Assembly: GCA_963383645.1 (NCBI GenBank)
Contig: OY726574.1
Coordinates: 55,169,477 to 55,233,476, forward strand
DNA: 64,000 nucleotides
From: Muscardinus avellanarius
Taxonomy: Eukaryota > Chordata > Mammalia > Rodentia > Gliridae
Direction of reading: 5' to 3'
Shown: positions 43,084 to 53,205 of the stretch, one piece after another
Layout: each line of letters starts with the position of its first letter
Position numbering within the stretch: the stretch's first letter is position 1
Notes under the pieces: model-generated
The model's input: only the letters and a program-made list of their open reading frames with translations
Database searches by the model: none
Told to the model about the DNA's origin: nothing
Program-made: the position numbers and the translations under genes

Positions 43084-44342
43084 TGTTATCATTTTTTATG
43101 TTAATACTTTAACGTTCTATTTTAAGTGAATCCTTGCCTAAGAAATTTGTAAATATTTGTGGGGGAGATAACTATGCAATTTTTTCACTAGTAAATTATT
43201 TATTTCGCAATCAATGAAGATTGGTATACTCTATAAAATTTTATATTAAGATATTATAATTTAAAATATTTTAAAATTCTTAATAGTTTTAAAATTTAGA
43301 ATACTAATACATAATCTGGGAAGGAAGATTAATGGAACCATATTCACATAGTGTTAGTTATACCTCCAGGGTCCTTTAGAGAGTGGCGATATCTCTATTA
43401 ACAATTCTCATTCTTAAAAGCTGCAACCTTTGTGAGATTTTTTTAACCATGGAATTCAAACAGACTTTAGCTGCAGACATATCCAGTTAATTCAGAAATT
43501 AGTTTGATTTTTTGCTCTGTTTTTTAAAAGTCAAAACCAGAAATAGAGCTTCTAGTCTATGTCATGCTAAAGAACAGTATAGTTTACATTACTAAACATC
43601 AGAGGAAGTCTATTTCAGCCGTATAGCTCTACTACACATTCAACTATATGTGATATATGTATATGTGTAAAATATACATATGTGTGTATATATGTATATA
43701 TGAAGACATTTATATAATCAGACTGAGAGAAAACTAAAGGAATTTAGTTTTTACTTTGTAGATTTCCAGTGTTTTCCCTTTAGGATTATTTGCTTCCTTT
43801 CCTGTACTTGTTACTGGAAATTAAAGTTTGTTTTCTTAGAATGGCTTTCTTTGCTTTGCTAAGTAAAGCATATTTACGACCGTTGCCATTGTAGCATTTC
43901 CAGCTTCAGTTTCCATGAATCCTTCATCATGTGCTTAATTGTAAACCTAAGCTGAAGTACATAGATATTTTATAAGAAGGGGATTTGTCATTATTAGAAT
44001 CAGAAATTATGAGCTGCAAAGAGAAAGAAACAAGAATATGGGATTGCCTCTCCACTTAAAATGTTTTTCTATGTCCTTGAGCTGACATAGAACACGTGGC
44101 CTTCAATGTAATGTTTATTAAAAGTTCTCAGCCAAAATTTAAAATACGAAGTGGTTGTTCTACTTAGAAAGATTAGAAGCTAAGCATGGGCTGAGAAACT
44201 GACATGTTTACAGTTTTTCTTTTTATTTTAATCCTACTTATTATTTTTTTTACTGAATGAATTCTCTAATTCTTGTTTCCCGTTTCTGTTCAGTTCTGAT
44301 CTACAACATCTTAGAGCCCAACTAGGTTAAAAATGGAAGCTT
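43084..44342. other. No gene or recognised repeat
   Basis: A/T-rich. A small TATATG-type cluster lies at 43645-43705. Confidence 0.5.
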
Positions 44343-44556
44343 AGCCGGGCGTGGTGGTGCACTCTTGTAATTCCAGCATTTGGGAGGCTGAGACAGGAGG
44401 ATCACGGTTCGTGGACGGCCTCAGCTACTTAGTGAGGCCCTTTGTAACTCAGTGAGCCCCTGTTTTTTTTTTTTAAATAAAAAATAAAAAATAGGGCTGG
44501 GGGTGTAGCTCAGAGGTAGAATACTCCGGAGTTCCATTCCCAGTACCTCAAAAAAG
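44343..44556 (+). mobile_element. B1-dID SINE (older type)
   Basis: GCCGGGCGTGGTGGTGCACT start. T14 followed by an A-rich linker in mid-element. GGAAGCTTA on both sides. Confidence 0.94.
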
Positions 44557-44627
44557 GGAAGCTTATTGTTTAGTATTTGGAATGGGTGCCTTCTTATATG
44601 AGTTATGATTTCAAAAGTTCATATAGA

Positions 44628-44829
44628 GTTGGGTGTGGTGACATACACTTCTAATCCCAGTACTAGGGAGGCAGAGACAGGAGGATCACAGGTTTAAGAC
44701 CAGCTTCAGCAATTAGCAAGGCTCTTAGCAATTAGTGAGACCCTTTTTCATATAAAAAATAAAACAGTGCTGGGGTCTGAGGCAGAATGCCCCTGGGTTT
44801 AATTCCTAGTGCCATAAATAAATAAATAA
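44628..44829 (+). mobile_element. B1-dID SINE with (AAAT)n tail
   Basis: AGTTGGGTGTGGTGACATAC start. Right half lost several bases (GGGGTCTGAGGCAGAATGCC). Confidence 0.9.
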
Positions 44830-44894
44830 AATTTACAAAGTGCTTTTGTGAGATAAAGAAAAGATCATCTTAGAAATGAGATACATAGGTATTT

Positions 44895-45972
44895 TCTCAG
44901 TTAGGTTAGATGGTGGTGAACGCCAAAGAGGACATTAGAGAAGGGGATAGATAGTGTTGGGGGAAACTGAGAGTACAGCCAGGGAAACCATCGCTAAGAA
45001 GGTACTATTTGAGCCAAGATGGAAAGGAGATGACAGGAAGAGCCAGAAGGTTACTCAAGGAAACAATTCCTGCAAGACTGGGTGATAGTAAAGCTGGAGT
45101 GTTCAGGGAGCAGCCACGTGGCGCCTGTGGCTGGAACAAGGTGGGCTTAAGGTCAGAGACAGATGGGGCCAGACCATGAGAGCCTCGAGATCATTGTGAG
45201 TACTCGGGGCTTTTATTTGGAATGGGTGAGGAAGCTATGAGAATTCTTGGTGGTACTGGGGATGGAACCCAGGGGCGTTCTACCTCGGAGCTATACCACC
45301 AGCCCTATATTTTACCCTTTAGTTTGAAACAGGGTCTCCCTGAGTTGCAAAGGGCCTCACTAAGTAGCCGAGGCTGTCCATGAACCGCGATCCTCCTGTC
45401 TCAGCCTCCCGAATGCTGGGATTACAAGCAACTGCCACCATGCCTGGCTTAGCTATGAGGATTTTGAGCAGTGTCATAATCTGAATTATTTAATTAAATA
45501 AATACATAAATGAATACCCACTCACAACTGTGGTGTCAAGTTCAGAACAGAAGCGAGGAAAACCTGTTAGGAAGGTCTGTGATAATTTGGGAAAGAGAGG
45601 GCAATGGTTTAAATCAGAGTAGTGGAGGCAGAGAAAAGACGAAGTGGTTGGATACTGGATATAGTCTGGAGCAGCATAGACTGGATTTGCTAATTGAGCA
45701 GGTATAGCATGTAGATAATGAATTAAAGTTGACTAAGGAATTTGATTTAGGCAACAGAAGTATAGAATTGATAGTTACTGAGGTAGAGAGACTTTTGGGG
45801 AGAACAAGTTTTGAGGGAAAAATCAAGAACTTGCTCTTAGATACATTATGTTTAAGTTGTCTATTGAATATCTAAGTGGAGTCCGTTCAAAAAAGGAGTC
45901 TAGGCTGGAGATGTACCTGTTGGAATCATCAGGAGTAGAAGGTGTTTAAAGCCAGGAGACTGGATGATATTA
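44895..45972 (+). mobile_element. L2 LINE 3' part (ancient), split by a SINE
   Basis: AAGGTACTATTTGAGCCAAG, GGGCCAGACCATGAGAGCCT, AGCTATGAGGATTTTGAGCA, AAAATCAAGAACTTGCTCTT and TTTAAAGCCAGGAGACTGGA are in L2 order on the plus strand. Confidence 0.8.
45248..45450 (-). mobile_element. B1-dID SINE (older type)
   Basis: GGTGGTACTGGGGATGGAAC to TGCCACCATGCCTGGCTT. AGCTATGAGAATT and AGCTATGAGGATT are the TSD. Confidence 0.94.
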
Positions 45973-45974
45973 CT

Positions 45975-46365
45975 ATCTTAGTCTGTTTTGTATCAATATG
46001 ACAGAAGTCCACAAACTGAGTAATTTATAATCAATACAGATGTATTGGATCATGGTTTTTTTTTTGTATATAATTAAAGGTACTTTTTTTCCCTAATGGT
46101 TCATTTTTTTCTTTTTTTATTGGTGTACTATAGTCTCACACCATAATGTGGATCATGTTGACAATGGCATATATTGGCGAATTAATGAAAAAGCTACATT
46201 TGAATATGTGTATACATTTGAATATAACATTGTTAACCTGGAAACTCAGTATTGGGAGGGAGGGGAAGGGGAAGAGGGGGGGGCACCGAGTACTGTGTGA
46301 ATATATGGATCGTGGTTTTGGAAGCTGAGACATCCGAGACTGAAAGACTGGCATATTACCCTCTT
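45975..46365 (+). mobile_element. Old LTR-type fragment interrupted by a tiny L1
   Basis: TTAGTCTGTTTTGTATCAAT then GGATCATGG. After the L1, GGAAGCTGAGACATCCGAGA. Resembles the 5' end of an old MaLR-type LTR. Confidence 0.5.
46060..46305 (-). mobile_element. Short L1 3' end with inverted part (twin priming), TSD visible
   Basis: TGGATCATGGTTTT (46046-46059) and TGGATCGTGGTTTT (46306-46319) form the TSD. 46105-46170 is the L1 3' UTR on the minus strand (TTTATTGGTGTACTATAGTC). From about 46171 to 46305 the text reads as 3' UTR on the plus strand (CTCAGTATTGGGAGGGAGGG). Confidence 0.75.
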
Positions 46366-46893
46366 GTTATATACTTTTTGTTCTCTTTTCCTGAATTTAA
46401 AGATTTAATTATTTAAAAATTTTATTTGCTCTGTTGACTTTTTATATAAACTCCATTTTTTTTGTGGTTACTCTAAGAATTGTAAAATGCATCTTTAGCT
46501 TATATGGTCTACTTTGGCTTAATATTAAGGCATTTTAAAACAACGTGAGACATTTACAGAGTGCACTCCATTGAGCTTGTGTACATCATTTGTGCATGAT
46601 TGTCATATACTTTTCTCCTGTTATAAATTACGCAATATATGGTTGACATTTTTGCCCTAGTCAGTTTTCCATGAGGATGTTAAATATAGTCTTTTATAAT
46701 CATCCACACAGTAGCCATTTCTGCAAATCTGGGATTTCATCTACGATAATATTTTCCAGCCTGAAGAACTTCCTTTTTTGAAGGGAAATCTGCTGATGAA
46801 TTCTCTTACTTGATTTGTCTGAAAACTATCTTGAGTTCATCTTAGTTTCTGTAGACTGTGGGATTGTAGTTTGGTTATCTTTGCGCAGTACTT

Positions 46894-47070
46894 TGTTTTG
46901 TTTTTGGTGGTACTGGGGTTCCTGGAAACCCTTCTACCTCCGGGCTACACTCCCAGACTATTTTGTATTTTATTTGGAAACAGGGTCTCTTAACTTTGAA
47001 CCTGCGCGATCCTCCTGTCTCTGCCTCCCAAGCGCGGGGATTACAAGCGTGCGCCACAGTGCCCGGTAGC
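46894..47070 (-). mobile_element. Young-subfamily SINE with hairpin region deleted
   Basis: TTTGCGCAGTACTTT and TTTGCTCAGTACTTT flank it. CAGGGTCTCTTAACTTTGAA shows the hairpin is lost. Confidence 0.93.
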
Positions 47071-47248
47071 TTTGCTCAGTACTTTGAAAGCGTAAGTCCA
47101 TCTTTCATTGTTTCTTTAAAAAATTTTTTTTATTAATTAAAAAAATGTTTCCATTGTTTCTTATGAGAAGTTTCTGTTATTCTCCTATTACTGTATATTA
47201 TCTCGATTATGTTTATTTCTCTGGCTGTTTTTAAGATTTTCTATTTCG

Positions 47249-47478
47249 AGCTGGGAGTGGTGGCGCATGCTTGTAATCTCAGCATTTGGGAGGCTGAGAC
47301 CAGAGGGTCACAGACGCCTCAGCTACTTAGTGAGGCCCTCTTCAACTCAGTGAGACCAGGTTTCAAAATAAAGAATAAAAAATAGGGCAGGGGATGTAGT
47401 TCGGAGGTCAAATGCCCCTGGGTTCCATTCCTAGACCCGCAAAAAAAAAACAAAACAAAACAAAACAAAAAAAAAACA
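47249..47478 (+). mobile_element. B1-dID SINE (older type), (AAAAC)n tail
   Basis: GCTGGGAGTGGTGGCGCATG start. Right half GTAGTTCGGAGGTCAAATGC. TTCTATTTC flanks both ends. Confidence 0.94.
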
Positions 47479-47548
47479 CTTCTATTTCTATTTTACCTTT
47501 AGTAGCTTAATTCTAATGTCCTTGGTATGGTGTTCTCTAAATTTATTG

Positions 47549-47563
47549 TGTGTCTCTGTGTGT

Positions 47564-47610
<47 letters not shown>

Positions 47611-47803
47611 GGGGACTGAACCCAGAGGCATTTTATCTTCAAGCTACACACCCAGCCCAATTTTATTTCTTATGTGGAAACAGGGTCCTGTGGGTTGATG
47701 ATAGTCTAGCCACTTGTTGAGGCTGTCCTCGAGCCTGCAATCATCCTGTCTCAGCCTCCCAAGTCCTGGGATGCCAGGCATGTACCACTATGCCCAGATT
47801 CTC
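47549..47803 (-). mobile_element. B1-dID SINE with (GT)n at its tail
   Basis: (GT)n at 47549-47607, then TACTGGGGACTGAACCCAGA to GTACCACTATGCCCAGA. TTCTCTAAATTTATT and TTCTCTACATTTATT are the TSD. Confidence 0.92.
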
Positions 47804-48078
47804 TACATTTATTCTGATTGATATTTGCTAAGCATTGGGAATCACTGGGTTGATGATTTTCACAAAATAAATTTTCATAATCTTTTCATATTTTTCTCTC
47901 ACATGTTTTCTCTCACATAAATCTCTGGTGTTTTGGTATTATTTATTTCTAATTATTTTATCTCCTTGTTCTTTATACTCTGTAGTTATTTTGGTAACGG
48001 AACTTGTCTCCAAGTTTACCGATACATTATTCTACTATGTCTAGTCCATTTTTAAGGCCATCTAATGGATTTTTCTTG

Positions 48079-48243
48079 TTACTAGGGATTGAAAACAGGG
48101 GCATTCTACCTCTAAGTTACACCCCAGACCTTTTTATTTTTTATTTTGAAACAGGGTTTCTAAGTTACTGAGGCTGCCATTGGATCTGTGATCCTCCTAT
48201 CTCAGCCTCCCAAGTCCTGGGATTACAGACCACCACTCCTGGC
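48079..48243 (-). mobile_element. B1-dID SINE with shortened left half
   Basis: GTTACTAGGGATTGAAAACA to CACCACTCCTGGC. About 20 bp of the middle is missing. Confidence 0.88.
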
Positions 48244-48277
48244 TCACCTCTGCCTTTAAAAATCTTTGTTTTTTGTT

Positions 48278-48278
48278 T

Positions 48279-48337
<59 letters not shown>

Positions 48338-48520
48338 CTTTTTTTCATGTTGGATACTTCTGAGCTATACTCTCAGCCCTACTTTTTTAAAAATTTGAAA
48401 CAGGGTCTCACTAATTTGCTGAGGGCCTCTTTAAGTTGCTGAGGCTGGCCTCAAACCTGTGATCCTCCTGTCTCAGTCTCCCAAGAATTGGGATTACAGG
48501 CATGTATCACCTTCCTTGAC
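48278..48520 (-). mobile_element. B1-dID SINE with (CTTT)n at its tail
   Basis: (CTTT)n at 48278-48336, then a short right half (TTCTGAGCTATACTCTCAGC) and left half to GTATCACCTTCCTTGAC. Confidence 0.88.
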
Positions 48521-48952
48521 TGCTTTTGAATATCTCATACATAAGTTTAGCTTCATTCTTGAGCAGGAATTAGTGGCTCGGGAACTAGAAACTACGAGAC
48601 TTCTCTATGCGTTAGAAGCCCATTCTCAGCTCAAATGACTTACTCATTGAGAGTCAGGAAAAATTGTTGACCAAGGAGATTAGCATTGCACTTGAACCTT
48701 TCACAATTTTATACCACCTTTCCGGTCCATATGATCATAGTTTTCTTCTTGTCCCAGCAAAGAACTGCTTATGGCAGAGGAGCTCCTCTACCTGTTTGCA
48801 TCCACAGATAAGACCCCAGGTGTATATGAAAAGTCACCACACATTGCTCACCTGAAAAGGAAGCACTTGCTTTTGTGCCCACTGTGCTTTGATGGCTTTA
48901 AAGCCAAGTGTACTTTCTAGTTTACTTTCTGTTTTCTTAAGGAAGGAGCAAT
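48521..48952. other. No gene or recognised repeat
   Basis: Nothing recognised. Confidence 0.5.
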
Positions 48953-49138
48953 TTTTTTTGTTTTGTTTTGTATTGGCATTGGAGCCCAGGGTTGCTTTAC
49001 CACTGAGGTACATTTCTAGCCTTTAAAACTTTTGAAAATTTTGAGACAGATTTTCTTTAAGTTGCCAAGGTTATCCTCAAACTTGTGATTCTAATGCCTT
49101 CAGGCTGAGGTTACAGGTGTGTGCAGCCACACTCGGCC
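48953..49138 (-). mobile_element. Old, diverged B1-dID SINE
   Basis: GGAGCCCAGGGTTGCTTTAC (right half), TTAAGTTGCCAAGGTTATCC, ending GCAGCCACACTCGGCC. Confidence 0.8.
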
Positions 49139-49296
49139 AGAGAAATATATTAAATTTGCTTAATATTTCATATATGAAAATGTAATATACATATTATATC
49201 TTTTTGCACTCTAGATATGAAGCTGTAGAATCAAATTTGATACATTTAATAATAAAAGAGGTTGACAAAAATGCTTCATTAAAGGTACTTTGACAA

Positions 49297-49414
49297 GCCA
49301 GGCGTGGTGGTGCATGCTTGTAATCCCCACGTTTGGGAGGTGGAGACGGGAGGGTTGCGCAGGTTCGAAGCCAGCCATGCTGGCTTAAGAGACCTTGTGT
49401 CCAAAAAAAAGTAT
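49297..49414 (+). mobile_element. Young SINE left half alone, perfect 16-bp TSD
   Basis: GCCAGGCGTGGTGGTGCATG to the hairpin GAAGCCAGCCATGCTGGCTT, then an A8 tract and stop. AAAGGTACTTTGACAA at 49281-49296 and 49415-49430 proves a complete insertion of just the B1 half. Confidence 0.95.
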
Positions 49415-49430
49415 AAAGGTACTTTGACAA

Positions 49431-50867
49431 TATTTATGCTCAGGAAACTATTCAAAACTCTTAATGATCAATGTAGTAGTGAACTCATTAAAATAGACAT
49501 TGGGCAACATGACCTCTAGTGATAGAACTAGCATGTTTATAAATAGTATAAATATAAGAACAGGAATATAAAGATAGAGTGATAACAAAAGTCTCATTAA
49601 CTAGTGAACAAGACAAACATTATACACTTGGTGTTCAGATGAAAGTTTAACGAGCTCAACTCTTATTCTGAATGGCGTTAGTGATTCAAGTTCAAAGTTT
49701 TTTTTCTGTAGTTTTATTTGTGTAGCATTTGAGAAATGTCTTACCATGAACTTGATTCCCTATATCTGTTTTCTTTTCGTTAGTTATATTTTAAGCCAGT
49801 TTTTGGGAAACCTTCTTGTTTTAGCTGCCAAATCATGCTATTAAAAACTCTGCAGGCTAACTCCTTGTAAACAGAGGGCCCTGATGGGAAAACAGGGATG
49901 TGGCTTCCTTCACCATGGGGGTCGTCACTGGTGCTGCTGATGGCTCAGTGATGCAGATCAGCTTTCTCATCTGTCAGCTTCACCTGTGGTGACCAAATCT
50001 ATGCCTTTCAATAAGACATTGGCTGGACTGTGGTTTCATTGCTCTGATAGATCGTGATCTAAACTGTCTGTTTCTAATCTAAGAAAAGACAGAACAGGTG
50101 AGGAGGAAATGGCAGAAGCACTTTATTTCTTTTGGAAAAAAAAAAGAGAGGGTATCAAGCCCAGTAAATAGGTGTGTAAATAAAGCAACTATATTTCTTG
50201 CTAATCTATAGTCCTTGCTAATCTGGCCATATTAAGAATTTTGTAGCTCATTAACTTTTTAATATGCTTACCTTAAGTTTCTAAATATTTATCAAGAGAA
50301 TGGGGTACCTTTTAAAAACTGTATGACATTCACAAGGGTACATATGGCATGATACTAAGTAGATCCAAACCACATACCCATCTTTCCTCTCTCTCACCTG
50401 AGTGTTGTTCTGAAGGCATGGCTTGAAAAAAGGGGCTGTATCTTCAAAAGAACAGACAACAAGAGCAACAACTGCTGACTGCCATTATCACCATCATGAA
50501 TTGTACACTTAAATGCCACACTCTGTACTAAACATATTATGTGGTTCTAGACAAGTAGACATAGAAGACAAGAAAAAAAAATGATGGTGACAGAGGGAAG
50601 CAACAGGTATCAGTCCTGCTGACATTCGATCTCTATCACTGTGAAAACATTATCTTGACAAAAGAAAGTAACCAGCATAATTTTGAACAGAATGCCAACA
50701 ATGGAAAGGTGACAGAAACAAGGCTAGAAGGCATATCAGAGAGCTGAAAAGTATCCTGTCCACCTCAAATGGCTGTAGCCAGGGGGACTGTGGTGACTGG
50801 GGAAGAGCCGTCTTGCCTCACTCTGCCAGGACTGCCAGCATTACAGCATCCAGAGACTTCCAGAAAA
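49431..50867. other. No gene; no recognised repeat
   Basis: 1.4 kb with only short frames and no repeat I can name. Confidence 0.5.
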
Positions 50868-51586
50868 AAACTTCCTCAACAAGAACCCAAAGCTCAGGAA
50901 ATTAAAGCAAGAATTAGTAAGTAGGATGGTATCAAACTAAAAAGTTTCTGCTCATCAAAAGAAATCAGTAAGTGTCTAAAAAGAAAGCCTACAGAATGGG
51001 AGAAGATCTTTACCATCTTTCCCTCTAATAGAAGTCTAATATCTAGAATATACAAACAACTTAAAAAACTTTACACTAGAAAAACAAGTAATCCAATCAA
51101 GAAACGGGCAACTGAAAAACAAGTAATCCAATCAAGAAATGGGCAACTGAATTGAATGGACAATTCAGAAATGAGGAGATACAAATGGCCAACAGATACA
51201 TGAAAAAATGTTCAACATCATTAGCAATCAGGGGGATGCAAATCAAAACTACACTGAGATGACATCTAATCCCAGTCAGAATGGCAATCATGAAGAAGGC
51301 AAATAATAATGAATGTTGGGGAGGTTGTGGGGAGATAAGCACTCTTCTATATTGTTGGTGGGGATGCAAACTAGTCCAGCCACTATTGATCAGTGTGGAG
51401 AGTCCTTAGAAAACTGGGAATAAACCCATCATATGATCTGGCTATATCACTATTGGGTATCATTCCAAAGGGGTTGAAACCAGGGAACTACATTAATATA
51501 TGCATATTCTTGTTCATAGCAGCACAATTCACAATAGCCAACCTATGGAACCAATCTAGGTGTCCATCAACAGATGAATGGACTAC
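50868..51586 (+). mobile_element. L1 ORF2 C-terminal fragment
   Basis: CTTCCTCAACAAGAACCCAA through TGTCCATCAACAGATGAATG, i.e. the part of ORF2 after the reverse transcriptase. No 3' UTR or poly(A). It contains a 35-bp tandem duplication at 51079-51148. Confidence 0.9.
51079..51148 (+). repeat. 35-bp tandem duplication in L1 ORF2
   Basis: GAAAAACAAGTAATCCAATC begins at 51079 and again at 51114. The two units differ at one base (AAACGGG versus AAATGGG). A 35-bp unit shifts the reading frame. Confidence 0.95.
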
Positions 51587-51890
51587 ATTCATACCCCCAT
51601 TTTTCTCTTTAGCCTATACATATAAGATAAAATATACAACCTGTGATGTTCTGAGTCTTGCTTATTTTGCTTAACATAATGGTCTCTAGTTTTATACATT
51701 TTCTTGCAAATAACATAATTTTGTTTTTCTTTATGGCAGAATCAAAATCTATTGTGCATATATATCACATTTTTTTTTCTATTCATTTGCTGATAGATAA
51801 CTAGGTTGGGTCCATAATTTAGATATTGTATATTGAACTGCTATTAACATGGGTATGCAGGTATCTCTATAGTATGCTGACTTTAATTGA
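51587..51890 (-). mobile_element. L1 3' end facing the preceding L1
   Basis: TGCTTAACATAATGGTCTCT, TTCTTGCAAATAACATAATT, GGCAGAATCAAAATCTATTG: ORF2 tail and start of the 3' UTR on the minus strand, directly abutting the plus-strand L1 at 51586. Confidence 0.82.
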
Positions 51891-51891
51891 A

Positions 51892-51892
<1 letters not shown>

Positions 51893-51937
<45 letters not shown>

Positions 51938-52113
51938 GTGTTTTACTGGGAATTGAACATAGGGGTATTCTACCTTCGAGCTATACCCCCAGCCATTTTT
52001 TATTTTGAAACAGAGTCATGCTTAGTTGCTAAACCTGGCTTTGAACATGCGATTCTCCTATCTCAGCGTCCCAAGCACTGGGATTCCAGATGTGTGCCAT
52101 ACACCTGGCTGAA
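51893..52113 (-). mobile_element. B1-dID SINE with (GT)n at its tail
   Basis: (GT)n at 51893-51935, then TTTACTGGGAATTGAACATA to GCCATACACCTGGC. GAAAAG on both sides. Confidence 0.9.
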
Positions 52114-52280
52114 AAGCACAAATCTTAATAGTAGAGTTTGGCAAACAAATACATTATTTAATGTTCATCTCTTTTAATAATGGGATATTCCCATCTCCTG
52201 AGCACAATTATGACTTAAATGGAAACACAATGACTTTGCATGGTGTTTTAAAAATTTTTTCTTGTTTACTTTTACTTTAA

Positions 52281-52510
52281 TTTTATTTATTTATTTATTT
52301 ATTTTTGCAGGTCTGGGGATGGAACCCAGGGGCATTTGACCTCTAAGCTTCACCCCCTACCCTATTTCTTTTTTTTTGTTTTTATTTTGAAACCGGGGCT
52401 CCCTGAGTTGTAGAGGACCTCACCAAGTAGCTGAGGCTGTCTGCGAACTGTGATCCTCCAGTCTCAGTCTCCTGAATGCTGGGATTGCAAACATGTGTCA
52501 CCACGCCTGG
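52281..52510 (-). mobile_element. B1-dID SINE (older type) with (TTTA)n tail
   Basis: TCTGGGGATGGAACCCAGGG to TGTGTCACCACGCCTGGC. Confidence 0.92.
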
Positions 52511-52599
52511 CTTAATTTTAAAATATTTACTGATACATTATAATTCTACAACATAGTGAGATTCAAAGTACCTGCACATGAACTTTGTACATATTAAAG

Positions 52600-52667
52600 A
52601 CTTTTTTTTATAGTGGGGTTTAGACCCAAGGGAGTTCTGCTTCTGAGCTATACCCACTATGCCCAGC
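52600..52667 (-). mobile_element. Internally deleted SINE remnant
   Basis: Right half (TTTAGACCCAAGGGAGTTCT) joined directly to the element start (CACTATGCCCAGCTT). The middle 130 bp is missing. Confidence 0.75.
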
Positions 52668-53009
52668 TTGAAGACATTTTGAAAGTGAGTTTTATAATGT
52701 TAGATTTTAATTTGAAAGGGAATGATAGTGAAAACAGAATGTAATTTTAATCTTTTGTAGGCTCAGAACCAGAAAAGAATAAAGTGGTCCCCCCACCTCC
52801 AATTTTATTTCTAGATATAGAGAGTCATCTCAAATCAACCTGATAATTTTATTTAAGAAGTACTTTTGAATATCTAGCATGTTCCAGAACATGTGTCAGG
52901 TGATAGAGACAGGAGTATGTACAACACTAGGCGTAGGACCTCTTATAGGTTAGCAATGAAGACATATAGTTTAAGAAGATAGAAATGATAGTTATCCTGA
53001 TTTGATATT

Positions 53010-53205
53010 GCTTTTCCCCCTCCTCTTTGGTAATGGAGATTGAACCCAGGGGCATTTTTCCTTGGAGGTACACTATCAGCCCTATTTTATCTTTTATTTT
53101 GAAACATGGTTTCATTAAGTTTCTGGGGCTGGCTATGAACTTGTGATTTTCCTGTCTCTGCCTTCCAAGTACTGGGATTACAGACCTGTGTTACCAGATC
53201 CATCC
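53010..53205 (-). mobile_element. B1-dID SINE, old
   Basis: GTAATGGAGATTGAACCCAG to TGTGTTACCAGATCCATCC. Confidence 0.88.

Larger units (their letters stand above)
46380..48075 (-). mobile_element. Ancient L1-type (L1M/HAL1-like) fragment in pieces
   Basis: Minus-strand pieces at 46380-46893, 47071-47248, 47479-47542 and 47804-48075 (TGAGAAGTTTCTGTTATTCT, CTCTGGCTGTTTTTAAGATT, GGGTTGATGATTTTCAC, then TTTACCGATACATTATTCTA). Three SINEs interrupt it. Confidence 0.55.
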
